NCBI RefSeq assembly: GCF_030409505.1
Contig: NZ_JAUFPZ010000002.1
Span: forward strand, 2,673,501 to 2,737,500
DNA: 64,000 bases
Source: Zunongwangia endophytica
GTDB taxonomy: Bacteria; Bacteroidota; Bacteroidia; Flavobacteriales; Flavobacteriaceae
Reading direction: 5' to 3'
Shown here: piece by piece, positions 42,698 to 52,294 of the stretch
How the letters are laid out: each line of letters opens with the position of its first letter
Numbering within the stretch: the stretch's first letter is position 1
Notes under the pieces: generated by a model
What the model was told of the DNA's origin: nothing
What the model saw: only the letters and a program-made list of their open reading frames with translations
The model's database searches: none
Translations under genes and position numbers: made by a program

Positions 42698-44215
42698 TTA
42701 ATAACCTGGATTTTGAGTAAGGTTTGGATTGGCGGTAATTTGTTCCTGAGGAATAGGATAAATACCCCTATATTCTTCGGTCTGTGTAGTCTTAAAAGCC
42801 CAGGTGTCATTAAAATAACTTTCAAACCTTATCATATCCCTTCTACGATGTCCTTCCCAGATAAATTCTCTAGCGCGCTCTTCCTCTATTATATCTAAGC
42901 TTAAAACATTTAGTGAAGTTGCATTACTTCTATTTCTAACTTCATTTACTAAATTTAAAGCTTCGGTAGCATTATTATTTAGTCTGAACAGTGCTTCTGC
43001 CTTTGTTAATAAGATATCTGAATAGCGGGTTAGAACATAATCGTTATCTGCATTAGATCCCGAGAAACTAGCACCAACGGGCGTATATTTCAGCACTTTA
43101 TAACCTTCATTATCTTCCGCACTTACCAGATCCTGTACCGGTATTAAAACCAGTTGCTCGCCATTGTCCATTAATAATGGTTCTCCATTAAGATAGGTTT
43201 GCGGGCCATATTCCAAAAGCTCTTTACGTGCATCATTATCGCCATAACGATCTAAAGCTTCTTGATAGGTGCTGTATCCATTTGCGGGCACAAAAGGCAA
43301 ATTATATTTCAATTGATCTAAAGCATTTTGTGCATATAAAATAAATTGATTGTTGCCAGCATTGCTTATGGGATCATTGGTAAATGCACTAATAAGTTCA
43401 GGCGAATTTGTTTGGGAATTAGAAGCAAAATTATCAATCACTTCGCCAGAAAGATGATATCCACCAGAATTAATAACTTTATCACACATTTCTATCGCTT
43501 TTTGCCATTGTGGTGTGCCAGTATAAACTTCTGCATTTAAATACATCATGGCTAGAAGGGAATAGACCGATTCTTTGGTAAACCTAGGGTAATAATCAGA
43601 TCGATTAACTTCATTTACAGATGGCATATCTTCAGCAGCAACTAATAATTCGCTTTCAATAAAACTAAAGATTTCTGATCGGGAGGTGGTTTGTGGCAAA
43701 TCGTTAGGATCAATTCTTGCCACCGTCACCAAAGGCACATTTCCCCAAAAATCCATAGCATAAAAGTAACCATACGCTCTTAATGCTTTTGCCTCTGCTA
43801 TGATTGCAGTTAAATTCTCGCTATTTGGTGATTGTTCCAAACTTTCTATAACGGCATTAGCTGTTCCTATCTCCTGAAAGATATTTTTCCAGGCTCTACC
43901 TGTAGTAGCATTTGCAGGATCCACCTGATGTCTCATGATATCAATGTTGCTTTGATCAAACCATCCACCGCTCGCACGTCCAGGAACAATAAATTCATCA
44001 GTCCCAAACTCTGCTATTCTCCAAGGATCCCCAATACTTTGCACATAAGACAGTTGCTGATAAATCCCTGCAACAGAGGCAAGAGCTTCCTCTTCAGTAT
44101 TATAAAAATTCTCTGGCGATAAACTACCAAAAGTTTCTTCATCCAGATCAGTACAGCTTACAGCTAGGATGGCAAGGCCCAGTATGATGGCTATTTTATG
44201 TATATATAACTTCAT
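42698..44215 (-). CDS. SusD/RagB-family glycan-binding lipoprotein (pectin PUL)
   Basis: The 505-residue lipoprotein (lipobox L-A-V-S-C) has the SusD fold: N-terminal F-x-x-P-E-N-F-Y-N-T-E-E-E-A, the tetratricopeptide-like helices (A-K-A-L-R-A-Y-G-Y-F), R-x-S-D-I-L-L-x-x-A-E-A and the C-terminal R-A-R-E-F-x-x-E-G-H-R-R-R-D-M-I-R, ending N-P-G-Y. It binds glycans at the cell surface and caps the SusC porin encoded 12 bp upstream. Substrate is inferred to be pectin from the CE8 enzyme downstream. Confidence 0.95.
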   Translation of the reverse strand: MKLYIHKIAIILGLAILAVSCTDLDEETFGSLSPENFYNTEEEALASVAGIYQQLSYVQSIGDPWRIAEFGTDEFIVPGRASGGWFDQSNIDIMRHQVDPANATTGRAWKNIFQEIGTANAVIESLEQSPNSENLTAIIAEAKALRAYGYFYAMDFWGNVPLVTVARIDPNDLPQTTSRSEIFSFIESELLVAAEDMPSVNEVNRSDYYPRFTKESVYSLLAMMYLNAEVYTGTPQWQKAIEMCDKVINSGGYHLSGEVIDNFASNSQTNSPELISAFTNDPISNAGNNQFILYAQNALDQLKYNLPFVPANGYSTYQEALDRYGDNDARKELLEYGPQTYLNGEPLLMDNGEQLVLIPVQDLVSAEDNEGYKVLKYTPVGASFSGSNADNDYVLTRYSDILLTKAEALFRLNNNATEALNLVNEVRNRSNATSLNVLSLDIIEEERAREFIWEGHRRRDMIRFESYFNDTWAFKTTQTEEYRGIYPIPQEQITANPNLTQNPGY

Positions 44216-44227
44216 AATATGTATAAA

Positions 44228-47200
44228 TTAAAAGGTTAAGTTAAGTCCCAAAGTGACAGTTGTTGCTTTAGGATAAGCGAGATAATCAATTCCCAGGGGA
44301 GCAATACCAGCTCCGGAAACTTCTGAATTTACTTCAGGATCCAAACCTGAATAACCAGTAATTACAAATAGGTTTTGGCCAGTGAGATAGAGTCTAGCAT
44401 TGGAAAAGAATATATTTTCAGAATTTAAATTATAGCCTAATGTAAGATTGTCTAATCTTACAAACGATGCATCCTCTATCCATCTTGAAGAATATTGTTT
44501 AGGCTGATCTCTGGTTACCCCGCTTTCTACGGCTTCTTTAAAAACATTCCTTCCCGGCAAATTACTGAGGTACGCTAAATTATTCGCGGTTAAGTTGTAA
44601 ACATCATTTCCTACAGAGCCTCTTAAATTAAACGATAGATCGAAAGCTTTATAAGTAAAATTGTTAGAAAACCCGAAAGTAAAATCAGGTTGCGCAGAAC
44701 CAATAATCTTGAGTTCTGGATCAAATTGCTCTACTCCATCTTCTATTCCTAAAAATTCTCTTCCATAAAAAGTACCTACTTCAAATCCTGGTCGTATTAA
44801 CTGTGCATATGTACCACTGGTTAATCCCTGGCCTCTTAAAGGACCAACTTGTATATCATCGCCCTGATATTGAGCGTTAGATAGGCTTAGCACTTCGTTT
44901 TTATTATGACTGAAAATCAAATTTGATCGCCATTGGAAATTCTCCTTTTCGATAGCATATGCTCCTAATGATAGTTCAATACCGCGATTACGTACACTTC
45001 CTACATTGGCAAGCTGTGTATTTACCGCAGTAGGAGTAGGAACTGGAATTCTCAATAAAAGATCTTTTGTTTCTTTATTATAATAATCTGCAGTACCATA
45101 GATTTTACCTTTTAAAAGACTAAAATCAACACCAACATTGAATTGTGCAGTTTGCTCCCATTTTAAATCGGGGTTAGCATACTGCTGCGGCAAAACCACG
45201 GTGATTCTTTGTCCTCCTACAATGTATCCAGTGGTGCTGGCTCCCAATGTTGTTATAGAATTTAAATTCCCTATTTCTTGATTCCCGGTTACCCCGTAAC
45301 TTGTTCTCAATTTTAAATCGTTAATCGTATTGGATTTAAAAAATTCTTCATCTGATATTCTCCATGCTACAGAGCCTGAAGGAAAAACACCCCATTTATT
45401 TCCACTTCCAAAGCGACTGGAACCATCTCTACGAACAGTAGCTGTGAGCAAATATTTACCCTGATAATCGTAATTAAGTCTTGCATACATAGAGATCAAA
45501 GTATTACTCTGTTTAAATGAAGATACGGTACGTACATTACTTGCTGCTTGTAAACCATACCATTTAAATTCATCAGACAAGAAACCATTAGCATCATTTC
45601 TTAAGCCTTCATCTACGAAATATTGGTATGAATATCCTGCTAATGCATTAATATTATGATCTCCATATTTCTCCTCAAACTTTAAGGTAGTTTCAAGTAA
45701 CTTATTGAAGCTTGTTAATTTTTGTACGTTAGCATAACCTCCTAAGCCCTGCCCTAATGGGTTTTCCTTACTTAGGTAAGAATTACGATCAATAGTTTGA
45801 TTAGTATATCCTAAATTTACATTGACACTAAGTGGATCAATGATCTTATAATCTGTAGTGAAATTTCCTAGAAACCTGTTATTAGTACGTTCATCAATAA
45901 CCTGCTCTGAGAAAGACAAAGGATTCACTCTATAGGGTAAAATATGATTAAAGTTTCCATTTTCGTCGTATACCGGATATGTAGGGTTAAAAACATAAGC
46001 CTCATAATTGATACTGGAACCAGCTTCACTACCCACGGTATTAGAAACCGGAGCTGCATTTGAAACTGTTTGCCCGTAGTTTAACCTTAAATCAAAAGAT
46101 AATTTTTTATCCAACATTTTTTGCCCAATATTAATACGCGCAGTTCCTCGATTTAAATTGGAACCTAATACCACACCTTCTTGATCGCTATAGCCCAGAG
46201 ATGCTCTGTAATTTGTATTTTCTGAGCCTCCACTAAGAGAAAGATAATAATCCTGCACCTCAGCGGTTCGATATACTTTATCCTGCCAGTTGGTAGATGC
46301 ACCACCATCATTTAATGGTAAATCAAGATCATTTACCACCTTTCGATATTCATCTGCAGATAGGACATCGATCGTATTAGAAACAACCGAAACCCCATGG
46401 GATACATCCAAAGAAACATTCATTTTCCCTGCAGTTCCATTTTTAGTGGTTATCACAATCACACCATTGGCACCTCTAGAGCCATAAATAGCTGTTGCAG
46501 ATGCATCCTTCAGCACACTTATAGATTCTATATCACTGGGATTTAAAGTCATTAATGGATTAACCGGTTCTTGATCAAAAAAATCGGTTCCACTACCACT
46601 TATATTTGCTTGACCCGTACCAGAAGATGTAGAAATTGGCACCCCATCTATAACATATAAAGGTTCATTTGACCCGGTTAAAGAAGTTCCTCCACGAATC
46701 AAGACAGTATTTGACCCTCCGGGCTTACCACTATTTTGAGCAATATTAACACCAGGCATTTTACCTTGAAGAAGTTGTTGCGGACTTTGTTGTACACCTT
46801 TATTAAAGTTCTTAGCAGAAACCGAAGTTACAGCACCTGTAATATCTTTTTCATTTTGTGTACCATACCCAACTACAACGATTTCGTCTAAAGCTGCAGC
46901 ATTTTCTGTAAGCGTAACATTAAGCGTATTTTCGCTATTTACTGTTTTTGAAACCGTGTTCATCCCAATAAAGGAAAACGTCAAAACATCTCCTGGTTTC
47001 GCTTCAATAGAATATTTCCCATCAAAATCTGTCGTGGTACCAATTGAAGTACCCTTAATAAGCACATTTACTCCTAGTAAAGGTGTACCATTCGTATCTT
47101 GAACCAAACCTTCTACAATATTTTGATCTTCAATCAATTTAGTACCTAAATCTGCCTTTTCTTTGAATAAGATATTATTGTTATCAGTAATGGCATAAGT

Positions 47201-47518
47201 TAGCCCACTTGATGCCAAACCAAGACTAAGCATTTCTGTTACTTTAATATCTCCTTGATAAACTTGAACTTTTGGTTTATTTTTAAACAATTGTTTAGGA
47301 TAAATAAACCTGTAATCGGTCTGGCTTTTAATAATATCGAAGATTTGATCCACACTCAGCTTTTGATCTTTATCGATGTGTACTTTTTGCTGAGAAAATG
47401 TTTCATTCGGGCTAAAGGCCAGAATTGTAGAACAAAAGAAAATTAAAAAGGTTTTCATAATTAAAATTGTACACCGCTTAATTAGATAAGCTTTGTTTTT
47501 TATAGTTTTGTTTTTCAT
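44228..47518 (-). CDS. SusC/RagA TonB-dependent outer-membrane transporter with STN domain
   Basis: The 1096-residue protein has a long N-terminal signal region, then an STN signalling domain (about 50-115, L-S-V-D-Q-I-F-D-I-I-K). A carboxypeptidase-regulatory-like domain follows (about 133-210, G-x-V-Q-D-T-N-G-T-P-L-L-G-V-N-V), then the TonB box region (E-I-V-V-V-G-Y-G-T), plug and a 22-strand barrel with a final aromatic residue. It imports glycan fragments with energy from TonB. The STN domain lets it signal to the FecR protein upstream and thus to the ECF sigma factor, as in FecA-type systems. Confidence 0.96.
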   Translation of the reverse strand: MKNKTIKNKAYLIKRCTILIMKTFLIFFCSTILAFSPNETFSQQKVHIDKDQKLSVDQIFDIIKSQTDYRFIYPKQLFKNKPKVQVYQGDIKVTEMLSLGLASSGLTYAITDNNNILFKEKADLGTKLIEDQNIVEGLVQDTNGTPLLGVNVLIKGTSIGTTTDFDGKYSIEAKPGDVLTFSFIGMNTVSKTVNSENTLNVTLTENAAALDEIVVVGYGTQNEKDITGAVTSVSAKNFNKGVQQSPQQLLQGKMPGVNIAQNSGKPGGSNTVLIRGGTSLTGSNEPLYVIDGVPISTSSGTGQANISGSGTDFFDQEPVNPLMTLNPSDIESISVLKDASATAIYGSRGANGVIVITTKNGTAGKMNVSLDVSHGVSVVSNTIDVLSADEYRKVVNDLDLPLNDGGASTNWQDKVYRTAEVQDYYLSLSGGSENTNYRASLGYSDQEGVVLGSNLNRGTARINIGQKMLDKKLSFDLRLNYGQTVSNAAPVSNTVGSEAGSSINYEAYVFNPTYPVYDENGNFNHILPYRVNPLSFSEQVIDERTNNRFLGNFTTDYKIIDPLSVNVNLGYTNQTIDRNSYLSKENPLGQGLGGYANVQKLTSFNKLLETTLKFEEKYGDHNINALAGYSYQYFVDEGLRNDANGFLSDEFKWYGLQAASNVRTVSSFKQSNTLISMYARLNYDYQGKYLLTATVRRDGSSRFGSGNKWGVFPSGSVAWRISDEEFFKSNTINDLKLRTSYGVTGNQEIGNLNSITTLGASTTGYIVGGQRITVVLPQQYANPDLKWEQTAQFNVGVDFSLLKGKIYGTADYYNKETKDLLLRIPVPTPTAVNTQLANVGSVRNRGIELSLGAYAIEKENFQWRSNLIFSHNKNEVLSLSNAQYQGDDIQVGPLRGQGLTSGTYAQLIRPGFEVGTFYGREFLGIEDGVEQFDPELKIIGSAQPDFTFGFSNNFTYKAFDLSFNLRGSVGNDVYNLTANNLAYLSNLPGRNVFKEAVESGVTRDQPKQYSSRWIEDASFVRLDNLTLGYNLNSENIFFSNARLYLTGQNLFVITGYSGLDPEVNSEVSGAGIAPLGIDYLAYPKATTVTLGLNLTF

Positions 47519-47560
47519 ACAAAATAGATTAGTTAAACACCATGTTTGATTAATTTAGGT

Positions 47561-47606
47561 GAGGGGCGAAGTTCGATACCGCAAAATGTCAAAACTTCGT
47601 TCCCTC
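47561..47606. repeat. Long hairpin between fecR and susC
   Basis: GAGGGGCGAAGTT (47561-47573) pairs with AACTTCGTTCCCTC (47593-47606) with a small bulge. Eight T follow on the plus strand, so it looks like a plus-strand terminator although no plus-strand gene precedes it. On the minus strand it lies in the susC leader, starting right after the fecR stop. Confidence 0.55.
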
Positions 47607-47611
47607 TTTTT

Positions 47612-48772
47612 TTAATTTATTATAATTAATTTTTGTTTGATTTGATATGAATTGATAATGCCTGAACTTTTTATACTTTCCAGTATTTCCTCAATTTCCT
47701 GGTCTTTACTTAAAACTCCTACAAATTCCTCTTCTCCAAGTTGGTGATTCTTCAAATCAAATTTTACATCGTACCATCTGGCCAATACCTGGATAATATC
47801 TTTTAGCTTTTTATCTTCAAAACTGAAAACACCATCTTTCCAGGAGATTTCGTTATATACATTTACTTGCTGCTTTTTAAATTCTCCTTTTCCTCTACTG
47901 TATATCATCTGATCATTCGGCTTTAAAGCATATTTTTTATCGCGTGATTTTAAGAGAATATTTCCTTCTACTAAGGTGGTGTAGGTTTTAGTTTCTTCTT
48001 TATAACTTTTTACATTGAATTGTGTCCCCAGTACCTGAATAACTCGTCCTTCATTATGTACTTCAAATAAACTTCCATGATGTAAATCACTAGGGGAAAC
48101 TTCAAAATAAGCCTCGCCATACAGTAGATATACACTACGCGATTTACCTTCAATAAAAGACTCTGGATACTTCAGTTTAGAATCAGAATTCAGCCAGACT
48201 TTTGTGCCATCAGATAGTTTTAATTCAAATTGTGCTCCACGAGGTACGGTTAGATAATTATATGCGATTTTTTTAGCGTCTTGATTGTCATTATAAATAA
48301 GCTGCTTACCATCACTCTTAATTCCTTTGATTTGATAGGCATCGCCTTTTTTCAATATAACCTCTGCACCATCCTCCAAAGTTAGAATAGCACCAGGAGT
48401 CCCAGTAGGGGTCTCTACTATGTTTGGTGTTACATTCTTTTCATCAAAATTATTCTTTTCGAATTTTAAATAGAAAACACCGGCAACTGCAATAATTGCA
48501 ATTGCTGCCAAAGTGTATAAAGAATGCTTCCTTCTTTTCTTTCTTTTTTTTGCATTCTGATCACTCTTTATATGTTCTCTCAATAATTGATGAACTTTAT
48601 CATCATTAAAATGTTTTAAGCTATTATCAATTGCAAAATTTAATCTTAATAATTCTCGAAACAACTTGGTATTATCTGAAGATCTTAGCCATAGCTCAAG
48701 TTTATCCAACTCTTGAGCTGTGGCTTCTTTACAAAAAAATTTTACGATTATAGATTCTATTTCAGCGTTCAT
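47612..48772 (-). CDS. FecR-family anti-sigma factor
   Basis: The 386-residue inner-membrane protein has a cytoplasmic N-terminal part (about 1-80, basic R-K-K-R-R-K-H at the end), one membrane helix (about 87-103) and a periplasmic FecR domain (P-R-G-A-Q-F-E-L-K-L-S-D-G-T-K-V-W-L-N-S-D-S-K-L-K-Y-P). A DUF4974-type C-terminal domain follows (I-I-Q-V-L-A-R-W-Y). It holds the cognate ECF sigma factor inactive until the STN domain of SusC signals substrate. It is divergent from the sigma gene rather than downstream of it. Confidence 0.93.
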   Translation of the reverse strand: MNAEIESIIVKFFCKEATAQELDKLELWLRSSDNTKLFRELLRLNFAIDNSLKHFNDDKVHQLLREHIKSDQNAKKRKKRRKHSLYTLAAIAIIAVAGVFYLKFEKNNFDEKNVTPNIVETPTGTPGAILTLEDGAEVILKKGDAYQIKGIKSDGKQLIYNDNQDAKKIAYNYLTVPRGAQFELKLSDGTKVWLNSDSKLKYPESFIEGKSRSVYLLYGEAYFEVSPSDLHHGSLFEVHNEGRVIQVLGTQFNVKSYKEETKTYTTLVEGNILLKSRDKKYALKPNDQMIYSRGKGEFKKQQVNVYNEISWKDGVFSFEDKKLKDIIQVLARWYDVKFDLKNHQLGEEEFVGVLSKDQEIEEILESIKSSGIINSYQIKQKLIIIN

Positions 48773-48881
48773 AGATTAAAATCTTATTATTAATACGGCT
48801 GAAATTTTGCAAACCCTACCTTTTTAAAACAAATATTTTATAAATTAGATAATTATAATAGCTTTTTTTAATCAATACGTC

Positions 48882-49463
48882 ATGACGAAAACCTTTTCAG
48901 ATAATGTATGTTTAATTAATTCCTTAAAAAAGGGTAATGAAGATGCCTATAAATATCTTATTAATATCTATCATCATAAATTATACGTTTATGCATGTCA
49001 TTTAATTGCAGATAAAGATCTTGCTGAAGATATTGTCCAAAATGTATTTATAAAGATCTGGAAGAATAAAGAAAATCTTAAACCTACACTTTCAATCAAA
49101 AATCTGTTATATAAATCTGTATATAATGAATTTTTAGATCAGTATAGAAAAAACAAAAAAACGATATATTTAGAAAAGAAATATATTGATACCCTTTCCA
49201 GCATTGTTGAAGAAGAGTCTGAACACTCGCTTGATCAACTTATAGCTATTGTAAGAAATGAAATAGAAAAATTACCGCCTAAATGCAAGCAAACTTTTTT
49301 GCTCAGTAAAAAAGAAGGGCTCACCAATACAGAAATTGCTGATTATTTAAACATCTCCATAAAATCTGTCGAAAAGCATATTACAAAGGCTTTTAGCACC
49401 TTAAGATTAAAAGTCGGAGACGCAAATTCCCATATTTTCCTGTTTCTCCACAAGTTGATTTAG
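48882..49463 (+). CDS. ECF-type RNA polymerase sigma factor (FecI-like)
   Basis: The 193-residue protein has sigma region 2 (about 15-85; D-L-A-E-D-I-V-Q-N-V-F-I-K-I-W) and region 4 (about 120-175; L-P-P-K-C-K-Q-T-F-L-L-S-K-K-E-G-L-T-N-T-E-I-A). This is the Bacteroidota PUL-type subgroup. It probably drives the fecR-susC-susD-esterase transcription unit and itself. Orientation opposite to fecR, with a 109-bp shared intergenic region, departs from the more common sigma-fecR-susCD order. Confidence 0.94.
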   Translation: MTKTFSDNVCLINSLKKGNEDAYKYLINIYHHKLYVYACHLIADKDLAEDIVQNVFIKIWKNKENLKPTLSIKNLLYKSVYNEFLDQYRKNKKTIYLEKKYIDTLSSIVEEESEHSLDQLIAIVRNEIEKLPPKCKQTFLLSKKEGLTNTEIADYLNISIKSVEKHITKAFSTLRLKVGDANSHIFLFLHKLI

Positions 49464-49563
49464 CTTGATTGGAATCTATTCTTTTTTCAATTAAAAAAAT
49501 AAACGCCTAAAAAGTAAGCTTTTAACCTACACTGAATTCAGCATATTTTAAGAAAATTCAATT

Positions 49564-50664
49564 TTAATCAGGTAAATTTAAATAGTAATGTATACTTCGC
49601 CCTCCACCTATTGGCCTTAAAATTTCTTTAGAAACCATATCCTGTAAATCTCTTGTGGCCGTTGCTTTTGAAGTTTTGGTTACTGAAATATATTTCTTTG
49701 CTGTCATTCCTCCTTCAAAACTGTCTATGCCTCTATCGAACATTTTCAAAATTACTTTAAATTGGCGATCATTCAAATTCTCTCGATGTTGATCCAGAAA
49801 TTTAGCTTTCATTAAAATGAACCTAATAATCGCTTTTGCGCTCTTCTGCGCGCTTAAGATAGTCTCACAGAAATAAACAATCCAATCCGTGATATCCATG
49901 GAACGTTGTGCAGTCTTTAAGGCTTCGTAATAATCCCTTTTGTTTTGTTCGATGGCAGTAGAAATACTTAAAACCAATACCCTACCTAAAGATTCAGACA
50001 GACATTTATCGACTATTGCTCTACCTATACGTCCATTCCCATCTTCAAATGGATGTATCGTTTCAAAATACAAATGAGCTATAGCAGTTTTAATTAATGA
50101 CTCCCGAATATTATTATTTTCAATATTAAATTCCTCATACCATTGGATAAACTGTTTCATCTCAACTGGAACACAATGAGACGGAGGAGCTTCGTAGTGA
50201 ACTTCCTCTTTCCCATATCTCCCTGATACAATAAGCATGGGTTCCTCTCCAGATCGATAATTACCTTCCTGAATATACCTGGATCGGTTAAATAACATTG
50301 TATGCCATCCTTCAATCATTTGTTCACTTAAAGTTGCAGAAAAATTTTCCCTCACCTCTACCATTAACTCAGCAATACCTCTGGCATTAATATCCCTAAT
50401 ATTAGTGCCATCACCTATACCCAATCGATTTTTGATGGAAGACATGACATCCTGCCGACTATAATACTCCCCTTCAATCGCTGAAGTTTTAATAGCCTCA
50501 TCAAGCATAATATGAATTATGGCATCTTGCCTAAAATCAGCAGGCAAACTATCTATAATCCCTTTAACCTCTCCCGTCTCTGAGGCGAATTCAATGACAA
50601 TATCATCGATCGCTTTCGAATTATACTCAAAATAAGGCCAGTTTTCAAATTGCCAGTTATACAT
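49564..50664 (-). CDS. Fic-family protein with DUF4172 N-terminus and C-terminal winged helix
   Basis: The listed start is the ATG at 50664; a TTG three codons upstream is also in frame. The 366-residue protein begins with a DUF4172-type segment (W-Q-F-E-N-W-P-Y-F) and an inhibitory-helix motif T-S-A-I-E-G (about 60-65). It then has the complete Fic active-site motif H-P-F-E-D-G-N-G-R-I-G-R (His about 204). The C-terminal 80 residues look like a winged helix (Y-I-S-V-T-K-T-S-K-A-T-A-T-R-D-L). Fic enzymes usually transfer AMP to proteins; this class II form is self-inhibited. The HTH and the repeats over its start suggest it regulates its own gene. Confidence 0.92.
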   Translation of the reverse strand: MYNWQFENWPYFEYNSKAIDDIVIEFASETGEVKGIIDSLPADFRQDAIIHIMLDEAIKTSAIEGEYYSRQDVMSSIKNRLGIGDGTNIRDINARGIAELMVEVRENFSATLSEQMIEGWHTMLFNRSRYIQEGNYRSGEEPMLIVSGRYGKEEVHYEAPPSHCVPVEMKQFIQWYEEFNIENNNIRESLIKTAIAHLYFETIHPFEDGNGRIGRAIVDKCLSESLGRVLVLSISTAIEQNKRDYYEALKTAQRSMDITDWIVYFCETILSAQKSAKAIIRFILMKAKFLDQHRENLNDRQFKVILKMFDRGIDSFEGGMTAKKYISVTKTSKATATRDLQDMVSKEILRPIGGGRSIHYYLNLPD

Positions 50665-50665
50665 A

Positions 50666-50739
50666 TGAGCCAAATAAACATATTATTCACATCAAATATA
50701 TAAATTTTTTGAGCCGAATAAAGGAAGTTAATCGGCTCA
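50666..50739 (-). promoter_or_regulatory. Three TGAGCC half-sites upstream of the Fic gene
   Basis: TGAGCCaAATAAA (50666-50678) and TGAGCCGAATAAA (50710-50722) are direct repeats. The second forms an 8-bp inverted repeat with TCGGCTCA (50732-50739) across 14 bases. The first copy lies immediately before the ATG at 50664. The pattern fits an operator for a dimeric HTH protein, perhaps the Fic protein itself. Confidence 0.55.
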
Positions 50740-50875
50740 TTTTGTTTATTGTTCAGATTAATTAGAATATTTACCTAAGTTATTTTAGCATTTTCAGATT
50801 TCAATTCCAACAAGTTTTACATAGTTTAAGTTTGCGAAGGCAAATTCAGATCAGTATCATAAAAAACCAAAAAAT

Positions 50876-51667
50876 TCAAACTGTCTTTAATACCCCAGAA
50901 TCTGCTCTTAAAGAAGCCCCATTGGTCGCGATCGAGAGCGGACTTGCCAAATAGGTCGCTAAATTGGCAATTTCAGCGGGCTTGATAAAACGCTGCAACA
51001 GGATATGTGGATTAGATTGTTGTATAATGGCTTTCTTCATTGCTTCAATTTCGATATTCTGATTAGAAGCTATCTGACTAACAGCTTCTGCAACACCGTC
51101 TGAATACGTTGGTCCACCTAAGACGGTATTAACGGTAATTTCAGTTCCTTTGGTGAGCTTTGAAAGCCCGTTCGAAACAGCTGAAAGTGCCGCTTTGGTC
51201 ATCCCATAATGAATCATATTCTCTGGTACATTGACACCTGATTCACTGCTGATAAAAATGATACGACCCCAGTTTTTCTGTTTCATCTTTGGGAAAAGTT
51301 TTTTGGATAGCCGTATCGCACTCATCACGTTAATTTCAAAATAGCGATACCATTTCTCATCGGGAATTTTTTCAAATTCGGCGATATCAAATATGCCCAA
51401 ATTATTTATCAGAATATCAATTTCGGGTAGCATTTCAAGTAAGCTCGAAACTTCATCTTTTTTATGAAAATCTGCAGCTATACCTGAAATTTCAGCTTCT
51501 GGAAATTGTTTTTCAAGCAGCTTTTTGCTCTTTTCTGTTTTCTCTTTATTTCGCCCATTAATAATGACCGAAGCGCCTTCTTCTAAAAGTTGCTGCGCAA
51601 TTGCAAAGCCAATTCCCTGTGTTGAACCGCTAATAAATGCTTTTTTTCCTTTAAGTTGTAAATTCAT
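50876..51667 (-). CDS. SDR-family NAD(P)-dependent oxidoreductase
   Basis: The 263-residue protein has a Rossmann start with S-G-S-T-Q-G-I-G, N-N-L-G in place of N-N-A-G, and the catalytic I-S-S-E-S ... H-Y-G-M-T-K. A C-terminal D-S-G-V segment closes the fold. It is the last gene of the NmrA-OYE-TetR-SDR transcription unit, 45 bp after tetR. Substrate is unknown; the company of an Old Yellow Enzyme suggests carbonyl or quinone reduction. Confidence 0.9.
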   Translation of the reverse strand: MNLQLKGKKAFISGSTQGIGFAIAQQLLEEGASVIINGRNKEKTEKSKKLLEKQFPEAEISGIAADFHKKDEVSSLLEMLPEIDILINNLGIFDIAEFEKIPDEKWYRYFEINVMSAIRLSKKLFPKMKQKNWGRIIFISSESGVNVPENMIHYGMTKAALSAVSNGLSKLTKGTEITVNTVLGGPTYSDGVAEAVSQIASNQNIEIEAMKKAIIQQSNPHILLQRFIKPAEIANLATYLASPLSIATNGASLRADSGVLKTV

Positions 51668-51712
51668 TATATGAATATTTATAATGATCGTTCAAAAAAT
51701 GAATAAAAAAAT

Positions 51713-52294
51713 TTAGTTGATAATTTGTAGTTGTAATTCAATCTGCTGCTGAAGAATTTTTTCATCAGGATACATCCTGCGCAGCGAATTAATACCACAC
51801 CATAAACTAATTAGATGTTTCGCCAAAACATCAGCGGAAATTTTGGATTTTAAGCTTCCATTTTTCTGCGCTTCAAGAATCGTTTTTTTATAAAGGTTTT
51901 CTGTTTCCCTCAATATTAATATCGCTTCTTTTTCTAATTCTTTATCCACAAATGACATTTCTACCAGTGTGTTGGCGATAATACACCCTTTAGCATGTGA
52001 TTTTTCCGCTTCCGCAGCAAGACTTAAAAAAAAATCTTTAATAAGTTGAACAGGATGCTCACTCTTTTTCAATGTTGATTGAAAAGCTTTCAAATCTTCT
52101 TTTCGTTGTGCCAAAGCTTTTTTGAAAAGTTCTTTTTTTCCGCCTTTAAATGTATTGTAAAGACTACCTGCCCCAGCACCTGTTGCTCTACTCAAATCTG
52201 ATAAAGAAGTAGCACTATAGCCCTTTTTCCAAAAAACTTCCTGGGCTTTAAGTACTATTTCTTGATCTTTAAAAACTGTTGGTCTTCCTTTCAT
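51713..52294 (-). CDS. TetR-family transcriptional regulator
   Basis: The 193-residue protein has an N-terminal TetR HTH (about 8-55, A-Q-E-V-F-W-K-K-G-Y-S-A-T-S-L-S-D-L and A-G-S-L-Y-N-T-F-K) and a helical ligand domain with a C-x-x-A-N-T-L motif typical of the YxaF/LmrA-type group that responds to small electrophiles or aromatics. Its ATG overlaps the OYE stop (ATGA), so regulator and enzyme are translated together. It probably represses its own unit. Confidence 0.92.
   Translation of the reverse strand: MKGRPTVFKDQEIVLKAQEVFWKKGYSATSLSDLSRATGAGAGSLYNTFKGGKKELFKKALAQRKEDLKAFQSTLKKSEHPVQLIKDFFLSLAAEAEKSHAKGCIIANTLVEMSFVDKELEKEAILILRETENLYKKTILEAQKNGSLKSKISADVLAKHLISLWCGINSLRRMYPDEKILQQQIELQLQIIN

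Noticed and set aside
42568..42825. 85-residue minus-strand frame overlapping the susD 3' end
   Set aside because: Its first half is the shifted reading of the conserved SusD C-terminus. The hydrophobic second half lies over the intercistronic stem-loop and has no start of its own.
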